The notes beneath the pieces were generated by a model. The model worked only from the letters and a program-made list of their open reading frames with translations, ran no database searches and was not told the origin of the DNA. Shown here one piece after another: positions 1-5,645 of a stretch of DNA of 9,242 nucleotides; position 1 is the first letter of the stretch, and each line of letters begins with the position of its first letter. The DNA comes from Clostridiales bacterium (GTDB lineage Bacteria > Bacillota_A > Clostridia > Peptostreptococcales > Anaerovoracaceae). The stretch spans positions 1 to 9,242 of the forward strand of contig JAAZHB010000178.1 of NCBI GenBank assembly GCA_012510935.1, given 5' to 3'. Made by a program: the position numbers and the translations under genes.

Positions 1-30
1 TGCCGCATCGTCCTCAACACACCAGATCAT
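1..30 (-). CDS. PhoP/PhoB-type response regulator, first 10 codons only (3' part beyond window)
   Basis: An ATG at 28-30 opens a frame that reads MIWCVEDDAA up to the window edge. Response regulator receiver domains typically begin with a short hydrophobic strand followed by an acidic pair that helps bind Mg2+, and the VEDD here fits that. In Clostridia this position, directly after phoU, commonly holds the DNA-binding regulator of the phosphate two-component system, which activates pst genes when phosphate is scarce. The start lies 1 nt after the phoU stop and has an AGGAGG 6 nt upstream inside the phoU coding end, so translation is probably coupled to phoU. With only ten residues visible, the family call rests on motif plus context. 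The effector domain and the partner kinase cannot be seen. Confidence 0.72.
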   Translation of the reverse strand, partial: MIWCVEDDAA

Positions 31-31
31 C

Positions 32-676
32 TTAGTCCTCCTTGTGTACCCCTGTCGCAGAGAAAAGAACCCACTCTGCAATATTTGTTGCATGGTCTCC
101 AATTCTCTCAAAATATTTTGCAATCATGAGAAGGTCTAGAGCAAATACCCCGTCTTCAGGGTTTCTCCCGATTGTCTGAATCAACCCTCTTTTGACATCT
201 TCGAACCGCTTATCTACTACATCATCATACTCAATAACCTCTTGTGCAAGAGTAACGTCGCGTTTAACATAAGCATCAATACTATCTGTTACCATTTTAC
301 TCGTATCATTAGCCATATCATAGATGTATTTATGCTCATCGCAGAATTTTTTTTCAATAAATATGACAATCTCAGCAATGTCCTCAGCTTGATCGCCAAT
401 TCTCTCCATATCTGTAATAATCTTAAGAGCCGCCGAAATTTGCCTCAAATCCCTCGCGACAGGTTGCTGCTGAAGTAATAGCTTCAGACAAAGCGACTCA
501 ATCTCTCTCTCCTTCTGATCAATCTCTTGGTCAAAAGGCGCAACTTTCTTCGCTATCTTTACGTCGCCTGTAGATAATGCTCTTGCTGCTAGGCCTATGA
601 CTTCCTCGCAAAGCGCGCCCATCTCAATCATCTCTTTATTGAGCTGTTTAAGCTGCTCATCAAATCTTGTTCTCAT
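32..676 (-). CDS. phoU: Phosphate signalling protein PhoU
   Basis: This 214-residue cytoplasmic helical protein links the state of the Pst transporter to the phosphate-sensing kinase and restrains phosphate uptake. It shows the expected two tandem PhoU repeats. The first carries FDQEID (residues 48-53) and ERIGDQAEDIAE (91-102). The second carries YDDVVD (150-155) and ERIGDHATNIAE (190-201). The acidic D-x3-D and E-R-I-G-D motifs bind metal in this family. The length is normal. A TTG at 685 would add three residues but lies only 1 nt from the GGGAGG ribosome binding site, so the ATG at 676 is preferred. It begins 1 nt after the pstB stop and is followed 1 nt later by the response regulator. 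The gene looks fully intact although pstB upstream is interrupted. Its own strong ribosome binding site should allow translation regardless. Confidence 0.95.
   Translation of the reverse strand: MRTRFDEQLKQLNKEMIEMGALCEEVIGLAARALSTGDVKIAKKVAPFDQEIDQKEREIESLCLKLLLQQQPVARDLRQISAALKIITDMERIGDQAEDIAEIVIFIEKKFCDEHKYIYDMANDTSKMVTDSIDAYVKRDVTLAQEVIEYDDVVDKRFEDVKRGLIQTIGRNPEDGVFALDLLMIAKYFERIGDHATNIAEWVLFSATGVHKED
37..42 (-). promoter_or_regulatory. Ribosome binding site of the response regulator gene, inside phoU
   Basis: On the minus strand this reads AGGAGG, part of a longer AAGGAGGA, and ends 6 nt before the ATG at 28-30. It lies within the last codons of phoU, so ribosomes finishing phoU are placed directly at the next start. 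It supports reading a real gene in the last 30 bases of the window. Confidence 0.8.
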
Positions 677-686
677 TTTAACCAAA

Positions 687-692
687 CCTCCC
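687..692 (-). promoter_or_regulatory. phoU ribosome binding site
   Basis: The minus strand reads GGGAGG, 10 nt before the ATG at 674-676 and only 1 nt before the alternative TTG at 683-685. The spacing decides the phoU start in favour of the ATG. The site overlaps the final codons of pstB. Confidence 0.75.
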
Positions 693-931
693 TGTTATAT
701 AATCCTCTGTCCTCTTGTCCTCAGGGTACGAGAACATCTTGTCTGTCTTGCCATATTCCACAAGATCTCCAAGCAGAAAGAATGCTGTCTGGTCAGAGAT
801 TCTAACAGCCTGCTGCATATTATGAGTAACGATAATAATCGTGTATTTTTCTGCTAATGACATAGTCAAGTCTTCGATTTTAGATGTAGAAATTGGATCG
901 AGAGCTAAAGTAGACTCGTCCATCAATAGAA

Positions 932-936
932 CCTCT
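932..936 (-). promoter_or_regulatory. Possible internal ribosome binding site after the pstB amber stop
   Basis: The minus strand reads AGAGG, 8 nt before an in-frame ATG at 921-923. Translation restarting there would give an 81-residue C-terminal piece carrying Walker B, the D-loop and the H-loop. The same AGAGG core serves as the apparent ribosome binding site of pstB and ddl in this window. However, the bases also simply encode the conserved P-E-V, so the match may be chance. Confidence 0.3.
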
Positions 937-938
937 GG

Positions 939-941
939 CTA
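939..941 (-). other. In-frame TAG (amber) codon 164 of pstB
   Basis: The codons around it read GCA TTA GCT GTT TAG CCA GAG on the minus strand, that is, A-L-A-V-stop-P-E. PstB proteins usually have a Q, E or K at this position, followed by PE and the Walker B strand. A single base change from CAG, GAG or AAG explains the stop. The frame is otherwise continuous on both sides, so this is a nonsense substitution and not a frameshift. TAG also ends the NfnB gene at 4257-4259, where the protein is expected to end, so TAG probably means stop in this genome. Confidence 0.9.
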
Positions 942-1426
942 AACAGCTAATGCCCGTGCAATACATAACCTTTGTTGCTGCCCACCAGAAAGCCCTAATG
1001 CGCTTTTCTTCAATCTGTCTTTTACCTCATCCCATATGGCTGCATCTCTTAGAGACTTTTCAACAATTTCGCTTAACTTGGCATTGTTAGTTATTCCATG
1101 AGTTCTTGGGCCATAAGCAATGTTGTCAAATATACTCATTGGAAAAGGATTCGGCTTCTGGAAAACCATTCCAACTTGTCGTCTCAATTCATTAACATCA
1201 ACATCTGGAGCATAAATATCTCGATCATGATATGTAACCATCCCAGTTATTTTCACTGACGGGATAAGATCATTCATTCTATTTAGAGTCTTTAAGAAAG
1301 TTGATTTTCCGCAGCCAGATGGCCCAATAAATGCGGTAATGCTTTTTTCAGGAATCTTTATATTAATATTTTTTAGTGCCTGTGTATTACCATACCATAG
1401 ACACAAGTCTTCTGCTTTCATTATGT

Positions 1427-2284
1427 TCATATGTTATTTTTCCTCTTATAATGTTCTCCAACCATAGAAGCACTTAAATTTATTAGTGCTGTAAGTATTA
1501 ATAAAATTGTTGCAACAGCAAACGCAATATCAAACTCTCCTTGATCTTTTGCATATACGTAAAGTGCAACTGTCAGTGTTGCTCCCGCACTGCTCAAGCC
1601 AGAGAAAAGTCCATTTATCACATGTGCGAATCCTGCGGTAAATAGAAGTGCCGCAGACTCTCCAATAATTCTACCAACCGTCAATATGCAACCTGTAATT
1701 ATTCCATCTACACAACTTGGCATAACCACCGTCCTTATCACTCTCCACTTTCCAGCGCCAAGTCCAAAAGCTCCTTCTCTATATGATTGAGGTACTATTT
1801 TAAGTGATTCTTGCGTTGTCCTCATTATCGTTGGAAGATTCATAATAACAAGGGTTAAAGCTCCTGCTAGAAGACAGCTTCCCAAAAGATTTGAGAACAT
1901 CAGCATGCCAACAAGGCCATATATAATTGATGGAATCCCCGCGAGAGTTTCTGCGGCATACTCGATAATTTTTATTAATCTTTGATTTGTTGCATACTCT
2001 GTAAGGTAAATTGCTGCACCTACTCCTAGTGGCAATACGACAAGAATTGTCGCAAATATAATATATAAAGTGTTTAGAATATCCGGAAGGATTCCTATTG
2101 TATCTTCGAGATAACTAGGCCCAGTTGACAATAGTTTCCAACTAATATTCGGAATACCTTTTGTCAAAACATAGACTATCATGAATATTACAAGAGCTGC
2201 AGTTAGGATTGTGCAAATATACATTGCCCCCTTCATTCCCCGCACATATCTTCGCCTCTTTGGACTTAAATTTTTCTCCTGCAT
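1427..2284 (-). CDS. pstA: Phosphate ABC transporter permease PstA
   Basis: This 285-residue inner-membrane subunit pairs with PstC to form the phosphate channel. It starts with a basic cytoplasmic tail ([12 protein letters not shown]) and then hydrophobic segments near residues 21-41, 74-96, 116-135, 137-155, 195-217 and 254-274, the six-helix layout of this family. The permease EAA-type loop that docks onto the ATPase is at about 170-190 ([11 protein letters not shown] followed by RTVVMPS). [13 protein letters not shown] (115-127) is also typical of Pst permeases. The ATG lies 1 nt after the pstC stop with AAGGAG 7 nt upstream. The TGA stop overlaps the pstB ATG as ATGA, so the two are translationally coupled. 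The gene appears intact. Confidence 0.95.
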   Translation of the reverse strand: MQEKNLSPKRRRYVRGMKGAMYICTILTAALVIFMIVYVLTKGIPNISWKLLSTGPSYLEDTIGILPDILNTLYIIFATILVVLPLGVGAAIYLTEYATNQRLIKIIEYAAETLAGIPSIIYGLVGMLMFSNLLGSCLLAGALTLVIMNLPTIMRTTQESLKIVPQSYREGAFGLGAGKWRVIRTVVMPSCVDGIITGCILTVGRIIGESAALLFTAGFAHVINGLFSGLSSAGATLTVALYVYAKDQGEFDIAFAVATILLILTALINLSASMVGEHYKRKNNI

Positions 2285-2285
2285 A

Positions 2286-3152
2286 TTAATTCTCCTTATT
2301 TCCTTTTAAGAAATAGTTTAAGCACGCATTGATCAACATGATAAATAGGAAAAGCACAAGAGCTATCGAGAATAGTGCCTGCCTTTGCAGTCCACTAGAA
2401 TACGACATTTCACTTGCAACAGCGGTTGTAAGAAATCTTACGCTTTCGAAAAGGCTTGGCATATTGGGCGCATTGCCCGAAACCATCATTACCGCCATTG
2501 CCTCACCTATAGCTCTTCCTACTCCCAATACTACTGCTGCTGCGATTCCACTCTTTGCAGCTGGGACAGAAACCTTGAAATATGTCTCGATTGGGGTCGC
2601 GCCAAGTGCCAGTGATGCATCTTCATATTCCTGCGGAACTTTCTCAAGAGCAGTAACTGACACCTTTATAATTCCCGGCAGAATCATAATTGACAATACT
2701 ATAATCGCTGCAAGCAAGCTTGCACCGTCAGGCACCCCGAACAATCTGCTAACCGCGGGAACCAGAACCATCATTCCCACTAAGCCATATACTACGGATG
2801 GAATGCCTGCCAGAAGACTTACCGCATGATTCATTATGCTCTTTATTTTAGGAGGTGCTAGTTTTGCTAGATATACCGCCGTAAAAAATCCAATCGGTAC
2901 GCCAATTACAATTGCGCCTGCTGTTCCATAGACACTTGTTAATATAAATGGCAAAATCCCAAATGCCGCTGGTGTCTCCGTTGATGCCCATTTTTTCCCG
3001 AAGAGAAACGCCCTAATTCCAATCTCCCCAATTGCCGGTAATCCAGAGATGACCAAGTATATTGCAATCAAGAGAACACAGCCAACTGTTACAAGGCCTA
3101 AAACTAAGAATATTCCTTTTACCACTCTCTCAACTAAATTATTTTTCTTCAT
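2286..3152 (-). CDS. pstC: Phosphate ABC transporter permease PstC
   Basis: This is a 288-residue membrane subunit, partner of PstA. The first helix (about 13-36) follows a short basic N-terminus, MKKNNLVERVVKG. Further hydrophobic stretches lie near 64-96, 110-133, 146-163, 202-225 and 258-280. AGIPSVVYGLVGMMVLVP (115-132) and the ATPase-docking loop at 176-199 (YEDASLALGATP, then KVSVPAA) are family hallmarks. A frame extension up to 3206 (GTG) was not chosen because it runs through a large inverted repeat and gives a non-family N-terminus (MLAATKKVV). The ATG at 3152 has GAAGG 7 nt upstream. The gene is separated from pstS by 74 nt holding that inverted repeat, whereas all later genes in the operon are nearly touching. 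Confidence 0.95.
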   Translation of the reverse strand: MKKNNLVERVVKGIFLVLGLVTVGCVLLIAIYLVISGLPAIGEIGIRAFLFGKKWASTETPAAFGILPFILTSVYGTAGAIVIGVPIGFFTAVYLAKLAPPKIKSIMNHAVSLLAGIPSVVYGLVGMMVLVPAVSRLFGVPDGASLLAAIIVLSIMILPGIIKVSVTALEKVPQEYEDASLALGATPIETYFKVSVPAAKSGIAAAVVLGVGRAIGEAMAVMMVSGNAPNMPSLFESVRFLTTAVASEMSYSSGLQRQALFSIALVLFLFIMLINACLNYFLKGNKEN

Positions 3153-3159
3153 TCTTCTA

Positions 3160-3164
3160 CCTTC
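3160..3164 (-). promoter_or_regulatory. pstC ribosome binding site next to a large hairpin
   Basis: The minus strand reads GAAGG, 7 nt before the ATG at 3150-3152. It fixes the pstC start. It lies only 2 nt beyond the right arm of the 3167-3211 inverted repeat, so folding of that repeat could affect ribosome access. Confidence 0.55.
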
Positions 3165-3166
3165 GC

Positions 3167-3211
3167 AGCTAGTTGTAGCGACGACCTTCTTTGTCGCCGC
3201 TAACACTAGCT
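3167..3211 (-). repeat. Long inverted repeat (19 bp arms, 7 nt loop) between pstS and pstC
   Basis: The arms are 3167-3185 and 3193-3211, with loop 3186-3192. They pair at 17 of 19 positions in RNA from the minus strand: a 7 bp outer helix (AGCTAGT with ACTAGCT), a 2x2 internal mismatch, then a 10 bp inner helix containing one G-U pair. No U-run follows on the minus strand, so it is not a classic terminator. The likely role, by analogy with other transporter operons that make more binding protein than membrane subunits, is to protect the 3' end of pstS mRNA or to limit expression of pstCAB. The structure is clear; the role is inferred. Confidence 0.75.
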
Positions 3212-3226
3212 TGATTTAATATTATA

Positions 3227-4039
3227 TTACTTATTTGCTGATACAACTCCAGCCTCTGCAATTATTTCATTAGCATCCTTTGATGTTGCAAAGTCGAAGA
3301 AGCTTTGTGCTGCATCTGAGAGCTTTGTACCATCCTTTGTAACAAGAACAAATGGTCTTTGAATCTTGTAGGTCTTGTCCATAATTGTATCCTCTGTTGG
3401 TTCAACACCTTCAACCTTGATTGCCTTTACACTATCCTTAACAGCTGATAGTGAAGCATAGCCTATTGCATTTTTATTTCCTGCTACTGTTGTGATTACA
3501 TCTCCTGTTGATGTGAGTTCCTGTCTGTATTGGCAAGCATTCTCTGTTCCCGTAATGGACTCAAAACCATCTCTTGTTCCCGATCCAGCTTCTCTTCCTA
3601 TTACTACGATTTCCATATCCTCTCCGCCAACCTCACTCCAGTTTGTAATCTCTCCTGTGTAAATTTGCTTGATCTGCTCAACTGTAAGATCCTCAACCTT
3701 ATTCTTCGGATTGACAACCATTGCAATGCCATCATATGCTAGAACAGTCTCTGTCAGCCCGGCTTCTTTCTCTTCATCTTTTAGGTTTCTACTAGCAAGA
3801 CCAATATCACATCTTCCGTCCGACACGGCTTGAATACCCGAACCTGATCCAGTTGGGTTGTAAGTAAAGCTTACATCTGAATTATCCTTCATAAACTGTT
3901 CGCCTAATCCCCCAATAACCTTTTCCATTGAAGTAGAACCGTCTGTAGCAACTGCCCCCTCAACTGAGCTGCTTCCGCATCCTGTTAGTGCAGCTATACA
4001 CATAACTCCTGTCAAAGCAATTATTAATAATCTTTTCAT
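3227..4039 (-). CDS. pstS: Phosphate-binding lipoprotein PstS
   Basis: This 270-residue extracytoplasmic phosphate receptor delivers its ligand to PstCA. The N-terminus is a lipoprotein signal: MKR, a hydrophobic stretch, then the lipobox LTGC with the lipid-anchored Cys at 21. Phosphate-contact motifs of the family are visible: DGSTSM (33-38), TGSGSG (63-68), ASRN (82-85) and GREAGSGTRDGFE (148-160). The frame extends upstream to 4129, but the 30 extra residues (MNLSYNCRQQ...) cross the promoter region and would ruin the signal peptide. The ATG at 4039 with AAGGAG 11 nt upstream is therefore chosen. It is the first gene of the pst operon, directly behind a predicted PhoP box, so strong induction under phosphate limitation is expected. 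Confidence 0.96.
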   Translation of the reverse strand: MKRLLIIALTGVMCIAALTGCGSSSVEGAVATDGSTSMEKVIGGLGEQFMKDNSDVSFTYNPTGSGSGIQAVSDGRCDIGLASRNLKDEEKEAGLTETVLAYDGIAMVVNPKNKVEDLTVEQIKQIYTGEITNWSEVGGEDMEIVVIGREAGSGTRDGFESITGTENACQYRQELTSTGDVITTVAGNKNAIGYASLSAVKDSVKAIKVEGVEPTEDTIMDKTYKIQRPFVLVTKDGTKLSDAAQSFFDFATSKDANEIIAEAGVVSANK

Positions 4040-4092
4040 TTTCTTATTCTCTCCTTCTGTTATCTTAATTAAAATTAATTCAATATTATTTG

Positions 4093-4110
4093 GTAGACTC
4101 TGCTGTCTAC
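4093..4110. repeat. Small perfect palindrome in the pstS leader
   Basis: GTAGAC at 4093-4098 is the exact reverse complement of GTCTAC at 4105-4110, with a 6 nt spacer. It lies immediately downstream of the candidate -10 and overlaps the expected transcription start of pstS. It could be a small hairpin at the 5' end of the mRNA or an operator. Six-bp arms can arise by chance, so this is weak. Confidence 0.35.
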
Positions 4111-4111
4111 A

Positions 4112-4117
4112 GTTATA
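4112..4117 (-). promoter_or_regulatory. Candidate -10 element of the pst operon promoter
   Basis: The minus strand reads TATAAC, one base off TATAAT, and lies 14 nt after the last PhoP-box-like hexamer (TTTACG, 4132-4137). No good TTGACA-like -35 is seen at standard spacing. That is normal for promoters where bound PhoP takes over that role. The leader to the pstS ATG would be roughly 65 nt. Confidence 0.5.
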
Positions 4118-4131
4118 TGATAGATTCACAT

Positions 4132-4171
4132 CGTAAAATCAAAAAGTCACATTTTGTAAAGTTTCTGTTAA
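4132..4171 (-). promoter_or_regulatory. Predicted PhoP box upstream of pstS
   Basis: On the minus strand two perfect copies of the Gram-positive PhoP hexamer TT(A/C/T)ACA occur: TTAACA at 4166-4171 and TTTACA at 4155-4160. They are exactly 11 bp apart, one helical turn. A 5/6 match, TTTACG (4132-4137), lies 23 bp further on. The position where a third repeat would fall (4144-4149, TGACTT) matches poorly. In Bacillus subtilis the regulator binds such direct repeats as dimers. The placement ahead of pstS, in an operon that itself encodes a response regulator, makes autoregulated control by phosphate likely. Confidence 0.65.
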
Positions 4172-4202
4172 ATAAAAAAGGCGTGACCATCAAGGTCACG
4201 CC
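4171..4202 (-). terminator. Rho-independent terminator of the prmC-ddl-nfnAB unit
   Basis: On the minus strand GGCGTGACC (4194-4202) and GGTCACGCC (4180-4188) form a perfect 9 bp GC-rich stem around a 5 nt loop, followed at once by TTTTTTATT. It lies 54 nt past the NfnB stop. There is no T-run on the plus-strand side, so it works in one direction. Its U-tract runs directly into the first PhoP-box hexamer of the pst promoter. Confidence 0.93.
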
Positions 4203-4256
4203 CGTCTCAAGTTCTAAATTACTATATTCTCTATTAGGGTTTCATCCCTGTCGCTT

Positions 4257-5645
4257 CTACTTCTGCAAATATTTGTGCATAGCAGCAGCGGCTTTCTTGC
4301 CAGCGCCCATAGCTCTGATAACTGTGGCAGCTCCTGTTACAGCATCACCACCCGCAAAAACCCCAGGTCTTGTTGTTGCGCCAGTCTCATCTTCAGCCCT
4401 TAGCCCCCCTCTTTCATTTAGCTCAACGCCCTCTGTTGTATCACAGATAAGTGAGTTTAGCTTAGTTCCAAGTGCCATAATTACTGCATCTGCTTCAATT
4501 TCAAACTCTGAACCCTCAACTGCAATAGGTCTTCTTCTGCCGCTTGCATCTGGCTCACCAAGCTCCATCTTTATACACTCGATTCTATCAACATGGTTCT
4601 TATCATCACCAAGAATTCTAACTGGGTTGTTGAGAAGATGGAAGTTAATACCTTCCTCCTCTGCATGCTCTATCTCTTCAGCTCTTGCAGGCATCTCTGC
4701 TCTTGAACGTCTATATACTACGTGAACCTCAGCACCCATTCTCTTCGCACATCTTGCTGCATCCATTGCTACATTTCCCGCACCTACTACGACAACATTC
4801 TTATTATGCTTAATAGGTGTATCATAGTCATTTAGATAAGCCTTCATTAGGTTAATTCTTGTAAGGTACTCGTTTGCTGAATATACGCCAACAAGATCTT
4901 CGCCTTCGATGTTCATAAAACTTGGAAGTCCAGCTCCAGTTCCTATGAATACTGCCTTGTAGCCTTCTTCAAAAAGATCATCGATATAGATAGACTTTCC
5001 AACTACAACATTGTGTACAAACATGACACCCTTCTTAGCAAGAGTCTCAATTTCATAAGCTACAATATCCTTTGGCAGACGGAATTCTGGAATGCCATAT
5101 ACAAGTACACCGCCCTCTTTGTGAAGTGATTCGAAAACTGTTACTTCATAACCAAGGTTAACCAAGTCTCCTGCACACGTTAGTCCAGCAGGGCCAGAAC
5201 CTACAACTGCAACTTTGATTCCATTTGAATCCGATTTCTTAACACTCTTATTTCCAACGTTTTTCTTATGCCAGTCTGCTACGAATCTCTCAATTCTTCC
5301 AACGCCAACTGGTTCTCCCTTAATGCCCCTTACGCACTTGCCTTCACACTGATTCTCCTGCGGACATACTCTACCGCAAATTGCAGGAAGCGAATTAGTT
5401 GAAGTAAGAATCTCATAAGCCTTCTCAAAATCTCTTTCTGCAACGCAAGCAACAAATTCAGGGATCCTTACATTAACAGGACATCCGTTTACACAAGGCT
5501 TGTTCTTACAATTTAAACAACGCTGAGCCTCTGATACTGCCATCTCTTCAGTATATCCAAGAGCTACCTCTTCAAAATTCTTATTTCTTACATCAGGCTC
5601 CTGTGTAGGCATTGGAGTCTTTTCTAGTGTGTTATTAACGCTCAT
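4257..5645 (-). CDS. nfnB: NfnB / GltA-type NADPH-dependent flavoprotein subunit
   Basis: This 462-residue cytoplasmic flavoprotein resembles the small subunit of glutamate synthase. Two four-cysteine groups near the N-terminus (C43, C46, C51, C55 and C90, C94, C100, C104) are placed to hold two [4Fe-4S] clusters. The FAD-binding VVGSGPAGL is at 147-155, the NADP-binding VVGAGNVAMD at 287-296, and a second FAD contact, FAGGDAVTGAATV, at 430-442. Annotation pipelines often call this gltA, NADPH-dependent glutamate synthase. No large glutamate synthase subunit is nearby. Pairing with the upstream NfnA-like gene instead supports the electron-bifurcating enzyme that couples NADH, reduced ferredoxin and NADP+. 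The start overlaps the end of nfnA by 11 nt, with AGGAGGGG 9 nt upstream. It ends in TAG just before the terminator. Confidence 0.9.
   Translation of the reverse strand: MSVNNTLEKTPMPTQEPDVRNKNFEEVALGYTEEMAVSEAQRCLNCKNKPCVNGCPVNVRIPEFVACVAERDFEKAYEILTSTNSLPAICGRVCPQENQCEGKCVRGIKGEPVGVGRIERFVADWHKKNVGNKSVKKSDSNGIKVAVVGSGPAGLTCAGDLVNLGYEVTVFESLHKEGGVLVYGIPEFRLPKDIVAYEIETLAKKGVMFVHNVVVGKSIYIDDLFEEGYKAVFIGTGAGLPSFMNIEGEDLVGVYSANEYLTRINLMKAYLNDYDTPIKHNKNVVVVGAGNVAMDAARCAKRMGAEVHVVYRRSRAEMPARAEEIEHAEEEGINFHLLNNPVRILGDDKNHVDRIECIKMELGEPDASGRRRPIAVEGSEFEIEADAVIMALGTKLNSLICDTTEGVELNERGGLRAEDETGATTRPGVFAGGDAVTGAATVIRAMGAGKKAAAAMHKYLQK

Larger units (their letters stand above)
678..1430 (-). pseudogene. 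pstB: Phosphate ABC transporter ATPase PstB, interrupted by an in-frame amber stop
   Basis: PstB hydrolyses ATP on the cytoplasmic face of the PstCA channel to drive phosphate import. The frame holds 250 codons, the normal family length, with no indel, but codon 164 is TAG (939-941). Before the stop are Walker [10 protein letters not shown] (36-44), the Q-loop Q91 and the signature LSGGQ (147-151). After it come Walker B VLLMDE (167-172, catalytic E172 present), the ALD of the D-loop (176-178), the H-loop H203 and a family-typical end, EDYITGRFG. The usual DEPTSALD reads DESTLALD, so P173 became S and S175 became L. An uninterrupted 163-residue product would lack Walker B and the switch histidine and could not work alone. 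The ATG overlaps the pstA stop (ATGA), with AAGAGG 11 nt upstream. Alternatives are a sequencing or assembly error, amber suppression, or two polypeptides made by restart at 923. The identity is certain; the functional state is not. Confidence 0.93.

Noticed and set aside
939..941. Reassigned TAG (sense codon) in this genome
   Set aside because: nfnB ends with TAG at 4257-4259, where the protein should end and just before a terminator, and no other internal in-frame TAG occurs in the genes here. A single interrupted gene with nearby missense changes fits mutation better than a changed code.
3153..3206. N-terminal extension of PstC to 3206
   Set aside because: It would translate through the large inverted repeat, give residues unlike any PstC N-terminus, and has no ribosome binding site, whereas the ATG at 3152 does.
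4040..4129. N-terminal extension of PstS to 4129
   Set aside because: It crosses the predicted -10 and leader and would bury the lipoprotein signal peptide that begins at the ATG at 4039.
4090..4725. Plus-strand open frame of 211 codons over the 3' part of nfnB and the pstS promoter
   Set aside because: It is antisense to the well-supported nfnB, crosses the terminator, and has low-complexity Ser/Ala-rich composition typical of a shadow frame. Other plus-strand frames (such as 2329-2829 and 6179-6472) were rejected for the same reason.
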